Of a DNA stretch of 64,000 bases, positions 36,144-45,385 are shown one piece after another. Under the pieces are notes generated by a model. The model did no database searches and was not told where the DNA came from. It worked only from the letters and a program-made list of their open reading frames with translations. Position 1 is the first letter of the stretch. Every line of letters starts with the position of its first letter. The DNA lies in the NCBI RefSeq assembly GCF_900112615.1, contig NZ_FOMK01000001.1, forward strand, positions 930,001 to 994,000, written 5' to 3'. Origin of the DNA: Chitinophaga sp. CF118 (GTDB lineage Bacteria; Bacteroidota; Bacteroidia; Chitinophagales; Chitinophagaceae). A program made the position numbers and the translations under genes.

Positions 36144-37220
36144 ATGAAAGCTATATATACTCTTTTACCCATACTCCTCGCTTCCTTATTTATGGCCGGC
36201 TGCTCCGGAGAAGGAACAGATAATGCTCAGTTGGAAGCCGATATTAGTCCTGTAATTCCCAAGGTAAACAGTACCGTAATGGAAGTCCGTGTTACGGATA
36301 ACCAACAGGTGAAAAAAGGGGATACCCTGATAATACTGGATGATGCAACCTATAAGATTGCTGTGGAAGAATCTGAAATTGCTTTACTCCAGGCCACCCG
36401 GAATGTAAAAGTGGCCAGCATCAATAATTCATCTGCTAATGTGAATGTATCCAATGTCACAGCTAATTCTTATGCAGTTTCAGCTACTTTATCCTCAGCT
36501 AATACCACTATCGAATCTGCCAAAGCACAACTGGCTGTAGCCGAAAAGAATTTCGAACGCTACTCAACACTTTTACAGCAGAAATCAACTACACAGCAAC
36601 AGTTCGACCAGGTAAATGCAGACAAGATCGCTGCAGAAGCCAGACTACAGACGGCTATCGGCCAACGGGATGCTTTGCTGAAACAAATTGATGCGAGTAG
36701 ATTACAGATTGAAAATACCCGTACCCAATTATCCGGCACCAATGAGAATATAGGACTGGCAGAGCTTTCCGTTAAACAAGCACAGGCTAAACTTGATGCA
36801 TCCAGACTACAACTCTCCTATTGTACAATAGTTGCCCCAGCGGACGGTGTTGTATCGAAAAAAAATGTACAGATAGGCCAGGTTGTTGCTATCGGTAATC
36901 CCCTGATGGCCATTGCCAATAATAGAAAAGTATGGGTAGTAGCAAATTTCAAAGAGACCCAGCTGGAAGAAATTCGCCCCGGACAGGATGTTAAAGTTGA
37001 GGTAGACGCCTATCCCGATACTACTTTTAGCGGAAAGGTGGAATCCATTTCACAAGCTACAGGTGCAAGGTTTTCATTTCTGCCAGCTGACAACGCCACT
37101 GGTAACTTCGTAAAGGTTACACAGAGGATTCCCGTAAAAATCACTATGGCAGAAAATATGAGCCAAAATTATCCGCTGCGTGCAGGGATGAGTGTTTATG
37201 TAAAAGTTAAAACCAACTAA
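36144..37220 (+). CDS. HlyD/EmrA-type membrane fusion protein (periplasmic adaptor)
   Basis: A 358-residue lipoprotein-type adaptor (MKAIYTLLPILLASLFMAGC; Cys20). A lipoyl-like half at about 35-70 (DNQQVKKGDTLIILDD), a long coiled-coil hairpin at about 75-210, and then the second lipoyl half and beta barrel with IVAPADGVVSKKNVQIGQVV at about 230-249 are in the order expected of EmrA. It links the inner-membrane pump to TolC. Stop and start of the next gene are 2 bases apart. Confidence 0.93.
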   Translation: MKAIYTLLPILLASLFMAGCSGEGTDNAQLEADISPVIPKVNSTVMEVRVTDNQQVKKGDTLIILDDATYKIAVEESEIALLQATRNVKVASINNSSANVNVSNVTANSYAVSATLSSANTTIESAKAQLAVAEKNFERYSTLLQQKSTTQQQFDQVNADKIAAEARLQTAIGQRDALLKQIDASRLQIENTRTQLSGTNENIGLAELSVKQAQAKLDASRLQLSYCTIVAPADGVVSKKNVQIGQVVAIGNPLMAIANNRKVWVVANFKETQLEEIRPGQDVKVEVDAYPDTTFSGKVESISQATGARFSFLPADNATGNFVKVTQRIPVKITMAENMSQNYPLRAGMSVYVKVKTN

Positions 37221-37222
37221 TA

Positions 37223-38800
37223 ATGGAAACGATAGCTGATACTAAACCCACTTTTGAGGTGGGCGCACGTAAATGGCTGATCACTATAACGGTCATTACC
37301 TGCGCTATCATGGAATTGATTGATACCTCAATCGTGAACGTGGCTACCCGGCAAATCGCCGGTAACCTGGGAGCGACTGTTGAGGAAACAGCCTGGGTGA
37401 TTACAGCTTATGCGATCTCCAATATCATCATTATACCTCTAACCGGCTTCCTGGGGGATATTTTCGGCAGGAAGAATTATTTTACTGCCTCTGTTATATT
37501 ATTTACTGTCGCTTCATTAATGTGCGGTCTTTCCGGTTCTATATGGACTCTGGTTGCATGGCGATTTGTGCAAGGTATAGGCGGAGGTGCGTTACTGGCA
37601 ACAGCGCAAACTGTGCTGGTTGAAACATTTCCTCCCGAAGAACTGGATAAAGCGAACGGCATTTTTGGAGCAGGCATCGTGATGGGGCCTACACTCGGCC
37701 CCGTTTTAGGTGGTTATCTCACCGATAATTATTCATGGAGCTGGATATTTTATATCAACATTCCTATCGGGATTGTTGCTGCGATTCTATCCTGGAAATT
37801 TATAAAAGGAGCTAGCAGCAAGATAGCCGGCAAGGTCGATTACTGGGGTATCCTGGCTTTGGTAGTTGGTATTGGCAGTTTGCAATTGCTACTGGAAGAG
37901 GGAGAAAGAAAAGATTGGTTTGCCAGTACTTTTGTTATCATTTTCTTTATCCTGGCCATTGCCGGAATCTGTCTTTTTGTGTTGCGTGAACTCAAAGCTA
38001 AAAATCCTGTCGTGGATCTTCGGGTGTTACGTTTCAGGAATGTAGCAGTGGGATCGGCTCTACGATTTGCTTTCGGTTTAAGTATCTACTGTTCGATATT
38101 TCTGTACCCGGTTTTTGTACAGGGTGTTTTAGGTTGGAACGCGACAAGAACAGGTTTTCTTATTCTTCCCGCTGCTTTTATAACGGGGATGTTAATGGGA
38201 GTAAATGGTGCATTGATAAAAAAAGGTATCAGCCCTAAAATACTGCTCATTTTTGGCTTTGGGATGGTGATCGCTTATGAATATATCACATACCGTTTAG
38301 CCACACCGGCTGCCGGTGAATGGGACTTCTTATGGCCACAGCTTATACGTGGAGTGGGTTTTGGCTTCATATTCGTTCCCGCGGCGAGTCTCACCTTAGC
38401 CGGTTTAAAAGGGAAAGATATTAGTCAGGCTTCAGGTCTTTCCAATATGCTCCAATTGTTAGGAGGATCAGTTGGACTGGCTATCATTAACACATATGTT
38501 ACAAGAAGAATAGCAGCACATAGAATAGACTTAATGGGCAACCTGTCTTTGTATAATCCGGAAGCTAATGAAAGGCTGCAAGCTCTTACAGGGCAACTAA
38601 TAGCGAGTGGAAAGTCGGGCGAACAGGCGCAACAAATGGCAATGGGCATTATGGAACGCGCACTATCGGGACAATCGTCAGTATTGGCATATAGTGAAGG
38701 GTTCATGATGATCGGTATTATTTGCGCAGTCATACTTCCTTTAGTATTTATTGCGAAGATTAAAAAGGGAGAAAGCCTGAGTAGTGGAAGTATGCATTAG
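37223..38800 (+). CDS. DHA2-family MFS multidrug exporter (EmrB/QacA type)
   Basis: A 525-residue, 14-segment inner-membrane transporter. It has ELIDTSIVNVATRQIAGNLG (DHA2 motif D1 at about 31-50), motif A-like GFLGDIFGRKNYF at about 77-89, and motif C-like GAGIVMGPTLGPVLGGYL at about 152-169. Together with the upstream TolC-like and EmrA-like proteins it forms a tripartite drug pump spanning both membranes. Regulation is by MarR through the operator at 34677-34716. The operon ends in a terminator at about 38873. Confidence 0.94.
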   Translation: METIADTKPTFEVGARKWLITITVITCAIMELIDTSIVNVATRQIAGNLGATVEETAWVITAYAISNIIIIPLTGFLGDIFGRKNYFTASVILFTVASLMCGLSGSIWTLVAWRFVQGIGGGALLATAQTVLVETFPPEELDKANGIFGAGIVMGPTLGPVLGGYLTDNYSWSWIFYINIPIGIVAAILSWKFIKGASSKIAGKVDYWGILALVVGIGSLQLLLEEGERKDWFASTFVIIFFILAIAGICLFVLRELKAKNPVVDLRVLRFRNVAVGSALRFAFGLSIYCSIFLYPVFVQGVLGWNATRTGFLILPAAFITGMLMGVNGALIKKGISPKILLIFGFGMVIAYEYITYRLATPAAGEWDFLWPQLIRGVGFGFIFVPAASLTLAGLKGKDISQASGLSNMLQLLGGSVGLAIINTYVTRRIAAHRIDLMGNLSLYNPEANERLQALTGQLIASGKSGEQAQQMAMGIMERALSGQSSVLAYSEGFMMIGIICAVILPLVFIAKIKKGESLSSGSMH

Positions 38801-38872
38801 TAATTAAACGACTTATATAGTCGTACAATATATTTTGTTACAAACAGTGTAACAGTTGTAGGTTTAAGCAAT

Positions 38873-38905
38873 ACACCGGTGCAATCCTGCATCGGTGTTT
38901 TTATT
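38873..38905 (+). terminator. Terminator of the efflux operon
   Basis: An 11-bp stem with one mismatch (about 38873-38883 with 38888-38898) is followed by TTTTATTT. It lies 73 bases after the MFS stop and also faces the DUF2063 gene. Confidence 0.75.
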
Positions 38906-38925
38906 TATCTTGAACTAACAGGAGT

Positions 38926-39789
38926 TTAAGGGAGCATTAAATCAACAGTATCATCCCGGTAAATATATCCGGATCTTAAAGCTATAGGTATCCATAACAT
39001 CAGTTCGGCCATTAGGGTACCGTTACTTATCCCGGAGTTTCCGGCGGCGATGCTTATAGCAGTAAGATAATTATTATTGCTTTGCAATACTTTTAGAAAC
39101 TGCCATTGCCATAGTTCCAGATCGTTTAGATGAACAATGTAATTTTTCCTGCTAATAGCTACAAAGCTTTCTTTTATACCTGGTGTTATAGCATCTTCTC
39201 CATGTTGTACAGATTTTATAAATCCCGTTAGTGGAAAATGGAGCTGCAATAAAACCAGGCATGGTGAAGTTTTAAATGATGCCGTATCAAAAAGATAAAG
39301 CATCTGGTTATCATCAGTACTTTCTTTTTCCAATCCCTCAAGACCTTTACATCTGGAAACCTCAGCCAAAGCACGTTCAAGCTGTGCGAGTTCAACGGGA
39401 AGATCAAGCATGGTTGGTTCATCACTCACTTTATTTTTGGGTTGCGAAGCCTTTAGGAATGCAGGAAAGTTTAGTCCGAGGTCGTACAGATCGGTAGAAA
39501 CAGGAGGCATTTCCACCAGGTACGACCGTGCAAAAGTATTGAACAGCTTTTCACCAAGCAGATGTAAAAGTATAGGGTATTCTGCCGTCATACATTCCAT
39601 CAAACGCAGTATATATCCTTTGGCATATATCTCTATTTTTTGTCCGGACGACATACTTCCATCCTGCCGGATCACTTCTGTATGGTTGAGTTGATAGAAC
39701 TGATCTGCCATACCTATTTTATCATTTAGCCTGCCGGGTTTAATGATAATGGATGTTAACCATTTCTGAATTTTGGCCAACTCACTCAT
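38926..39789 (-). CDS. DUF2063-family partner protein of an MNIO enzyme (HvfC/BufC-like)
   Basis: A 287-residue protein with the DUF2063 (HvfC/BufC N-terminal) pattern at about 5-110: YAKGYILRLMECMTAEYPILL and FNTFARSYLVEMPPVSTDLYDLG. The C-terminal part (about 135-287) is a less conserved helical domain ending in a winged-helix-like segment (ELWQWQFLKVLQSN onwards). DUF2063 proteins bind the precursor peptide and present it to the DUF692 enzyme. Its start overlaps the end of the DUF692 gene by 8 bases, so the two are translationally coupled. It is the last gene of a three-gene operon. Confidence 0.85.
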   Translation of the reverse strand: MSELAKIQKWLTSIIIKPGRLNDKIGMADQFYQLNHTEVIRQDGSMSSGQKIEIYAKGYILRLMECMTAEYPILLHLLGEKLFNTFARSYLVEMPPVSTDLYDLGLNFPAFLKASQPKNKVSDEPTMLDLPVELAQLERALAEVSRCKGLEGLEKESTDDNQMLYLFDTASFKTSPCLVLLQLHFPLTGFIKSVQHGEDAITPGIKESFVAISRKNYIVHLNDLELWQWQFLKVLQSNNNYLTAISIAAGNSGISNGTLMAELMLWIPIALRSGYIYRDDTVDLMLP

Positions 39790-40705
39790 TAGTTATTTGC
39801 ATTTGATGATCAATTGGATTTGAAACCGCATCGGCATAAGGAGTACGGTAAACCGGTACTTCGGGAAAATTACCCTGCAATACTTGTTTGGCTTTATTTA
39901 CTTCAGCAATCAGCTCATCATACTCCGGAATATTTGCATCCCATTCTAATAACGTTGATACACCTCCGGTAAACTGTTGTGCGAGGTGGTACAAATGCCA
40001 CACGGGAGTAGGTACAGGCCTATCATGAGTATCTAAATAGTATTGGTCGCAATCTGTAGGTCCGGCAATATGTATCTGCACTACGGCTTTATGAGGTATG
40101 TTGCGGATATAAAATTCCGGATCAAAATTGTGGTTATGACCTGATACAAAAACATTGTTTACATCCAGCAGTAAACCGCAACCGGTTTTATTCACCAGTT
40201 CAGTCATAAACTCCCATTCGTATAAACTGGAGCTTTGGAACTCCATATAGGTGGAAGGATTTTCCAATATCAACGGACGTTGAAGAATATCCTGAACGCG
40301 ATTAACGCGATCGGCTACATGTTGCAGGCTTTCCAGCGTTAAAGGTAAAGGCAGCAGATCATGTGTGTTTAAATGGGCTACACCCGTCCAGCATAAATGG
40401 TCTGATATCCAGACTGGTTTTACTACATCGGCCAGCTCTTTCAGTTGTTTAAGATACTCCAGGTTTAATGGGTCCGTGCTACCTATAGACATAGATACTC
40501 CATGCATCACAATTGGTCTTAACCCGGCAACATGTTCCAGCACATGTCTGGCATAGCCGAAGTTATTCATATAGTTTTCACTGATGATTTCGAACCAGTC
40601 AATGGCCGGATCATTTTGCATCAGGTGAGCATAATGTTTGCTGCGTAAGCCAACGCCCAGGCCCAGATTCGGAAGGCCCAGACGTTGATTATTATTTATA
40701 TCCAT
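39782..40705 (-). CDS. DUF692 multinuclear non-heme iron-dependent oxidative enzyme (MNIO)
   Basis: A 307-residue TIM-barrel enzyme of DUF692. LGVGLRSKHY (about 16-25), ISENYMNNFG, PIVMHGVSMSIG (His68), WISDHLCWTG (Asp102, His103), LENPSTYMEF (Glu148, Asn149), LLLDVNNVFVSGHNHN (Asp181, Asn183, His190), QIHIAGP (His212) and LEWDANIP (Glu254, Asp256) supply the usual iron ligands. MNIOs modify cysteine or other residues of ribosomal peptides with a partner protein. This one has an HvfC/BufC-like partner downstream and a Cys-rich ferritin-like protein upstream (9-base gap). The likely target is that Cys-rich region, by inference. Confidence 0.92.
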   Translation of the reverse strand: MDINNNQRLGLPNLGLGVGLRSKHYAHLMQNDPAIDWFEIISENYMNNFGYARHVLEHVAGLRPIVMHGVSMSIGSTDPLNLEYLKQLKELADVVKPVWISDHLCWTGVAHLNTHDLLPLPLTLESLQHVADRVNRVQDILQRPLILENPSTYMEFQSSSLYEWEFMTELVNKTGCGLLLDVNNVFVSGHNHNFDPEFYIRNIPHKAVVQIHIAGPTDCDQYYLDTHDRPVPTPVWHLYHLAQQFTGGVSTLLEWDANIPEYDELIAEVNKAKQVLQGNFPEVPVYRTPYADAVSNPIDHQMQITNE

Positions 40706-40714
40706 ACAAATAGA

Positions 40715-42805
40715 TCAGGTAGATGGAGGAAATGCCAGTCTGATGTCGCTGGGTTGTGGTTTTACAGGTTCCGGTGCATCAGGGTTTCTGCTTTGTAAAA
40801 CTTTAGTATAAGCATCCCATGCCACATCATAAACCAGATCGCCGTATTCAAATATAACACGGCCTGGTAATTTAGTAGTGCTGTGTTTCGGACCTTCAAA
40901 ATCATTCAACTCCATAGCGCCAACAGTTGCAGGTTTCCCTTGTTGATCAGTAAATGGAGGATAGATCTGCGATGCAGAAATAGGAACAGCACAGCCACCA
41001 AAACTCTTGCACATATTATCGGCAGGGGCGCTGTATGGAGGAGCAGGTAAACCGCAACCAGCTTGTACGCCATCTGCTCCTACTCCTTGTACCAACCTAA
41101 CGCTTTGGCTGCATGATTTTGATTCGCCAACCAGTTGTACAAATCCGCAGCCTCCTTCAGCCTTACATGAGTTGGAGCCCTTGCAGTTATGGTAAACCTC
41201 CGCTGAAGCACAGTTATTATCAACGGGTGCATCCTGGTTCAGATTCATGCCCTGGCATGCATGATACAGTGTATTTGCCACACGGGGTTGTACTCCTACT
41301 GAAAGATCGGGAAGCTGCCCAAAAACAGCCCAGCACATCATCAAACGATCGCCAGAGCCACCCATTGACGGATAAGGGAATCCTACTGAGGTATCTTGCC
41401 AGTATTGGTCAAGCACGGTGGTAATACCAGCTATTGCACCTGTGGCAACTTCGCAAAACTGTTTGTAGTTGGCATCACGTTTTGCAGTATCAAGATTCTG
41501 AGAATCTTTTAACAATGGATTATTCAGGCGGTTTAACGCACCTGCAATGTCCTCCGCCGATGGTAACGGGTGTTTATTCTTATCATAATCTACACCCATT
41601 AAATCCTTTGCAGTCCATTTATTGGCATCTTTTCTTATTTGGGAATGCCAGGTAGGCCATGTTATAATTTTGCCTGATTTAAGATCATCGCGTATCTCTT
41701 CAAATCGTTCATAATGGTCTTGCGCGCCATTATCAAAACGGGCATAAGCATGTGATGAAGGAGCAGGAGTCCCCGCATCGGTATAAGATGGATAATCCGC
41801 TTTAAGGGCTTCATCTGAAGCCTGGTTAACCGGATCAACGGCTTGTAAACCTATTGATGGACGTATGTTTTTTCTGATACCACTACCTTCACCCTGATCG
41901 GTTATACCGCAAATAAGTTTGAACACAAGTTCTTTAGCTTTTTCAGGTAACCAGCCTGAAATGGTAGTTTCCAATTTCTGAAACTCCTTATAGGGGTGGC
42001 TTGAAGAAACAGTGTTAAATATATCTTGCTGAATAGAGGCCGGAGAATACATTTTTTCCCAAAGAGTAGTAACGCTGCCTTCATCATCTTTATAGGTGAT
42101 ATCAAGGTAATCCCAAAGGCATTGGTACATATGACCAATACTACCAAACATAGGCAACGGATCACCTTTTTCCCAGTTCCCGAAAGGAGCTATGGGAAAG
42201 TACTTTTCCGGATTTTTTACACGGGCTTTAGCTTCTTCTTCAGGTGCTTCGATGGCCAGAAACAAGTCGTTCTGACTTAAATTAAGCTCATCAAGTTTTA
42301 CCTTCATGCCGGCATACTTAACGCCGTTTGATTCAGGTTTACAATCCTTGAAATCAATAATGCCTGGAATAACAGTACTGTCTGGACTATAACATGTCCA
42401 TGCATAATTGCCGGAAGCGGGAGACAGTTGTGTGAATTGAGGAACAATACCCAAGGCAGTAGCGACATTTGAAGCCAGTTGCAGGTGAAGCATTTCTTCA
42501 ATAAATACGCTGAATATTGTATTGAATGCTTTTTCGTTTTCAGGGATATTGTTTAAAGATGATCCTGTCCCTGGTCTAAATGTAGGTGCTAATCCCGGCC
42601 ATAATCGTCCCTGATATAAGTCGCTGTTTTTCCCGGTAATCTGATGTACTCCCTGAATAGAATACAGGGATGTCATGTACAATGGGATTGTAAATAGTTC
42701 AACATTTACAGCTTGTTGTACAATAGCCTCAACGGCAGCTTTATCAACTTCAAAAAGGCTTAAGGGGCGATCAAAGAGATCTTTTGGGTCTGCTTTAGTT
42801 TTCAT
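40715..42805 (-). CDS. Ferritin-like (VioB-type) protein with Cys-rich C-terminal segment, probable MNIO substrate
   Basis: A 696-residue cytosolic-looking protein without signal peptide. The N-terminal half is a ferritin-like domain of the VioB/iminophenyl-pyruvate-dimer-synthase kind: Glu36 in VNVELFTIPLYM, Glu103 and His107 in FIEEMLHLQLA, and His225 and His364/Glu366 are candidate diiron ligands. Between about 517 and 605 lie nine cysteines (517, 532, 541, 547, 553, 565, 584, 599, 605), with motif HNCKGSNSCKAEGGCGF (539-555), close in style to MNIO precursor cores. A C-terminal domain (about 615-696) follows. The operon continues with the MNIO and its partner. An enzyme that carries its own modified peptide segment is unusual; both functions are inferred. 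Confidence 0.8.
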   Translation of the reverse strand: MKTKADPKDLFDRPLSLFEVDKAAVEAIVQQAVNVELFTIPLYMTSLYSIQGVHQITGKNSDLYQGRLWPGLAPTFRPGTGSSLNNIPENEKAFNTIFSVFIEEMLHLQLASNVATALGIVPQFTQLSPASGNYAWTCYSPDSTVIPGIIDFKDCKPESNGVKYAGMKVKLDELNLSQNDLFLAIEAPEEEAKARVKNPEKYFPIAPFGNWEKGDPLPMFGSIGHMYQCLWDYLDITYKDDEGSVTTLWEKMYSPASIQQDIFNTVSSSHPYKEFQKLETTISGWLPEKAKELVFKLICGITDQGEGSGIRKNIRPSIGLQAVDPVNQASDEALKADYPSYTDAGTPAPSSHAYARFDNGAQDHYERFEEIRDDLKSGKIITWPTWHSQIRKDANKWTAKDLMGVDYDKNKHPLPSAEDIAGALNRLNNPLLKDSQNLDTAKRDANYKQFCEVATGAIAGITTVLDQYWQDTSVGFPYPSMGGSGDRLMMCWAVFGQLPDLSVGVQPRVANTLYHACQGMNLNQDAPVDNNCASAEVYHNCKGSNSCKAEGGCGFVQLVGESKSCSQSVRLVQGVGADGVQAGCGLPAPPYSAPADNMCKSFGGCAVPISASQIYPPFTDQQGKPATVGAMELNDFEGPKHSTTKLPGRVIFEYGDLVYDVAWDAYTKVLQSRNPDAPEPVKPQPSDIRLAFPPST

Positions 42806-42943
42806 TTTAGGTAATGTCTTTAGGGTAACTTAATATATCCAAAGTATACTATACTTCAAATGTATTAAGCAGTGAAAATATAAGAATGATGGTGCTGAAT
42901 ATTAACATGGAAGATTATGTTTTTGTTTGGTTTAATGAAACCG

Positions 42944-43591
42944 TTAGCCTACACTAAAATTCCCTGTATAAATACTATCGGTACATCTGATCCCATTTTC
43001 AGTAATAAATGAAAGGTACGTTTCAACCACTACGTCTCTCCCCCATTGATCAACTGGCAAAATCAACTGATCGGTACCTGTACTTCTCCTTTCTCCGCAA
43101 AGGATATAAACTGCTTCGTTTAAAACGGGTGAATAAGCCAGCAGCATTACACGATCACTGGCATGTTTAAAACTATTATCCGGAGTCCAGGTAAAAATCA
43201 ATTTATTATCCTCCAATGTGGCTGCAGCGTGGATATCCTTTGTATCTATTGGTCCTGCGGTAACTTTTACCGCTGCATAATCTATTGTCAAATTGGGATA
43301 TTCTCCTACAATTGCATTTTTAATCTGCCAGCCAACGGCGGCTTCGGTTGCACTATAAGTTTTCCCTATAGATATGTAAGCAAATCCGGCTTTTACAAAT
43401 TCTGCAAATGCTCCTAAAAATCTTTTAGTAATCTTCATTTTCAACCTGCAACTCAACTGTTTTTCAGAAGGCGGTTTAGTACTCTTTGCACGACGCGTAC
43501 GATAAACTAATTGTCCTCTCAACATATACCCTTCAATATTACCTATTGCTCCTGTAATACCACCCAGGAGGCCATTTTTTAAACGTGCCAT
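42944..43591 (-). CDS. DUF6266 family protein
   Basis: A 215-residue protein starting MARLKNGLLGGITGAIGNIEG, with LRGQLVYRTRRAKSTKPPSE following. This is the standard DUF6266 opening, widespread in Bacteroidota. The remainder is beta-rich (ITFTW-like LIFTWTPDNSFKHAS near 133-146). It has no signal peptide. The function is unknown; the family resembles phage structural proteins in its Gly-rich start. It is transcribed alone, away from the MNIO operon start. Confidence 0.82.
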   Translation of the reverse strand: MARLKNGLLGGITGAIGNIEGYMLRGQLVYRTRRAKSTKPPSEKQLSCRLKMKITKRFLGAFAEFVKAGFAYISIGKTYSATEAAVGWQIKNAIVGEYPNLTIDYAAVKVTAGPIDTKDIHAAATLEDNKLIFTWTPDNSFKHASDRVMLLAYSPVLNEAVYILCGERRSTGTDQLILPVDQWGRDVVVETYLSFITENGIRCTDSIYTGNFSVG

Positions 43592-44293
43592 TATGTGTGT
43601 ATTTAAGTTTTGAAGAAATCGGGATCCTTATACTTTTTATTCCATTTTAGCAGGGTTTAATGATGAATAAGTGAAACAGAAGGCTTGTTCCCATTGACTT
43701 TCATCATTACAGCAATATTAATAAATCTTCCATTTCACATTTCAAAAATATGCACGGGCATCACAAAAAACATGCACGAACAGCCTAAAAAGCAGCACGA
43801 ACGGTTTTTACTTAAATATTTATGCAGATAATACATAATATAAAACCGGTGTACCCGAAAGAAAGGATCTGCCGGGAAATCAGTTTTTGAAGGATGAGAC
43901 TACTAAGTGAGTTTATAGGTTGAACATACATTGAACGAACATTGGACATTCGTTGGACAATCTTTGATCACATATACCTGTTCAAAGATTGTCCAACGAA
44001 TGTTCAAGGTATGAAGCAATTATAGACTCACTACGAACTTGCTACAAACTTTTCCCGAAAGTGTCATTCACCTGAAAAAAAGGTAAATTATTAACAATCA
44101 ATGATCATCATACAAAAAGGCATTCTTAATATAAAGGATTGGCCCAAAGACCCGAAAAACAGTGTCCTGTAAACTTAGGATATTTCACTGAAAACACTTT
44201 ACTTTGTGTCAAAATAACATAAAGCAAATATAACGTCTGTGTCCAACTTGAAAACAGGCATATTTCCAGCCAATAGCCGAGTAAAAATATTTT
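43592..44293. other. Long intergenic region with a large inverted repeat
   Basis: No gene is seen in these 702 bases. The main feature is the inverted repeat at 43906-44032. A short ACAAAAACATGCACGAACAG-like tract around 43760-43805 has repeated GCACGA/GCACGG words (ATGCACGGGCATC, CATGCACGAACAG, GCAGCACGAACGG) but no clear function. The plus-strand promoter of the 2OG oxygenase lies at the right end. Confidence 0.5.
43906..44032. repeat. Long inverted repeat with iterated TTGGACATTCG/TTGTCC words
   Basis: A 22-bp perfect core (43947-43968 against 43982-44003) is extended outward by mismatched blocks, and AGTGAGTTTATA (43906-43917) pairs with TATAGACTCACT (44021-44032) at the ends. The left arm contains near-repeats (GAACATACATTGAACGAACATT, then TTGGACATTCGTTGGACAATC). 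Without a T-tract it is not a usual terminator. Confidence 0.75.
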
Positions 44294-44842
44294 ATGGAAA
44301 AACATGTTTATACCCAGGACATCTTTACTATTAGTAATTTCCTGAGCAGGGAAGAATGCGATGCTCTCATTCAGAAAAGTGAAGCCATAGGTTATGAAGA
44401 AGCTACAGTAACTGCTGCTGGTGGTGTACAACGTATGCTTAAAGAAGTGCGGAATAACGAAAGAGTTCTATACAAGGATGAGTCTTATGCTGCTATTATT
44501 TGGAACCGGCTAAAAGATTTTGTTCCGGAAGGGAAGTCTGATGCAACCGCATGCGGACTGAATGAGCTATTCCGGTTTTATAAATATAGCCCAGGCCAAC
44601 GCTTTAAAATGCATAAAGATGGTAGCTTTATAAGAGATGCTTCGGAAGCCAGTCAGTACACTTTTATGATCTACCTGAATGATGAATATACAGGAGGTGA
44701 AACGATCTTTGCATCCGGTGAAATTATCCGTCCGGAAACAGGTTCGGCCCTCATTTTCCACCATCCGTTACGTCATGAAGGATCACTGCTGACAGCTGGT
44801 GTGAAATATGTGTTGCGAACAGATATTATGTACAAATTATGA
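44294..44842 (+). CDS. 2-oxoglutarate/Fe(II) oxygenase (prolyl-4-hydroxylase-like)
   Basis: A 182-residue soluble dioxygenase. The double-stranded beta helix shows His107 and Asp109 (FKMHKDGSF), distal His161 (LRHEGS) and Lys171 (VKYVLRTD) as the 2-oxoglutarate contact, all present. Its N-terminus (FTISNFLSREECDALI) is the standard P4H-like opening. It hydroxylates a protein or small molecule using 2-oxoglutarate. The ATG at 44294 gives an intact domain. It stands alone. Confidence 0.9.
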   Translation: MEKHVYTQDIFTISNFLSREECDALIQKSEAIGYEEATVTAAGGVQRMLKEVRNNERVLYKDESYAAIIWNRLKDFVPEGKSDATACGLNELFRFYKYSPGQRFKMHKDGSFIRDASEASQYTFMIYLNDEYTGGETIFASGEIIRPETGSALIFHHPLRHEGSLLTAGVKYVLRTDIMYKL

Positions 44843-44959
44843 GACCTTAAATACCTGCTATGTCTATATGAAATTGTCCGGAATAATTCTAGGATATTCC
44901 AGCAAACTTTCAGATCTTACATTAAAGGACAATTTTTAATTCGTTTAAAATCACCATGA

Positions 44960-45340
44960 ATGTTTAAGTCTCCATTTTCATCTGAGGGACGTATCAGAAG
45001 AAAAGAATACGGCATTACACTAATTGTTTATACAATCTTAGCAACTCTGGTCAATACGTTATCTTCATTAGCGCAATTAGGAAATACCTCTTTGGATATG
45101 GATGCTGCAATTGGCATTGTAACACTTCTCCTTTACATACCAATACTCTGGCTGCTGCATGCTCAGGGAGCTAAACGATGCCATGATGTGGGTAAAGCTG
45201 CCTGGTGGCAACTCATTCCGTTTTATCCTTTTGTTCTGCTGTTTCGGAATGGTATTAAAGAATCGAATGAGTATGGAGTAAATCCCAAAGCTGATCCTAC
45301 AGTCACGCTGATTGACGCTATAGGGCGAAGTGATAATTAA
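44960..45340 (+). CDS. DUF805 membrane protein
   Basis: A 126-residue protein with about three membrane segments (about 20-40, 52-70, 80-95) and the DUF805 features FSSEGRIRRKEYG and GAKRCHDVGKAAWWQLIPFYP. It ends in a short soluble tail (GVNPKADPTVTL). It acts in the inner membrane; its function is not known. The ATG at 44960 lies directly in front of MFKSPF and matches the family start. Confidence 0.9.
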   Translation: MFKSPFSSEGRIRRKEYGITLIVYTILATLVNTLSSLAQLGNTSLDMDAAIGIVTLLLYIPILWLLHAQGAKRCHDVGKAAWWQLIPFYPFVLLFRNGIKESNEYGVNPKADPTVTLIDAIGRSDN

Positions 45341-45385
45341 GCAGAATACCATTATCAATACATTTATACAACCAATTTCCTGCTT

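Noticed and set aside
43906-44032. Possible CRISPR-like repeat array because of repeated TTGGACATTCG words
   Set aside because: The words are in inverted, not regularly spaced direct orientation, there are no spacers of uniform length, and no cas genes are present.
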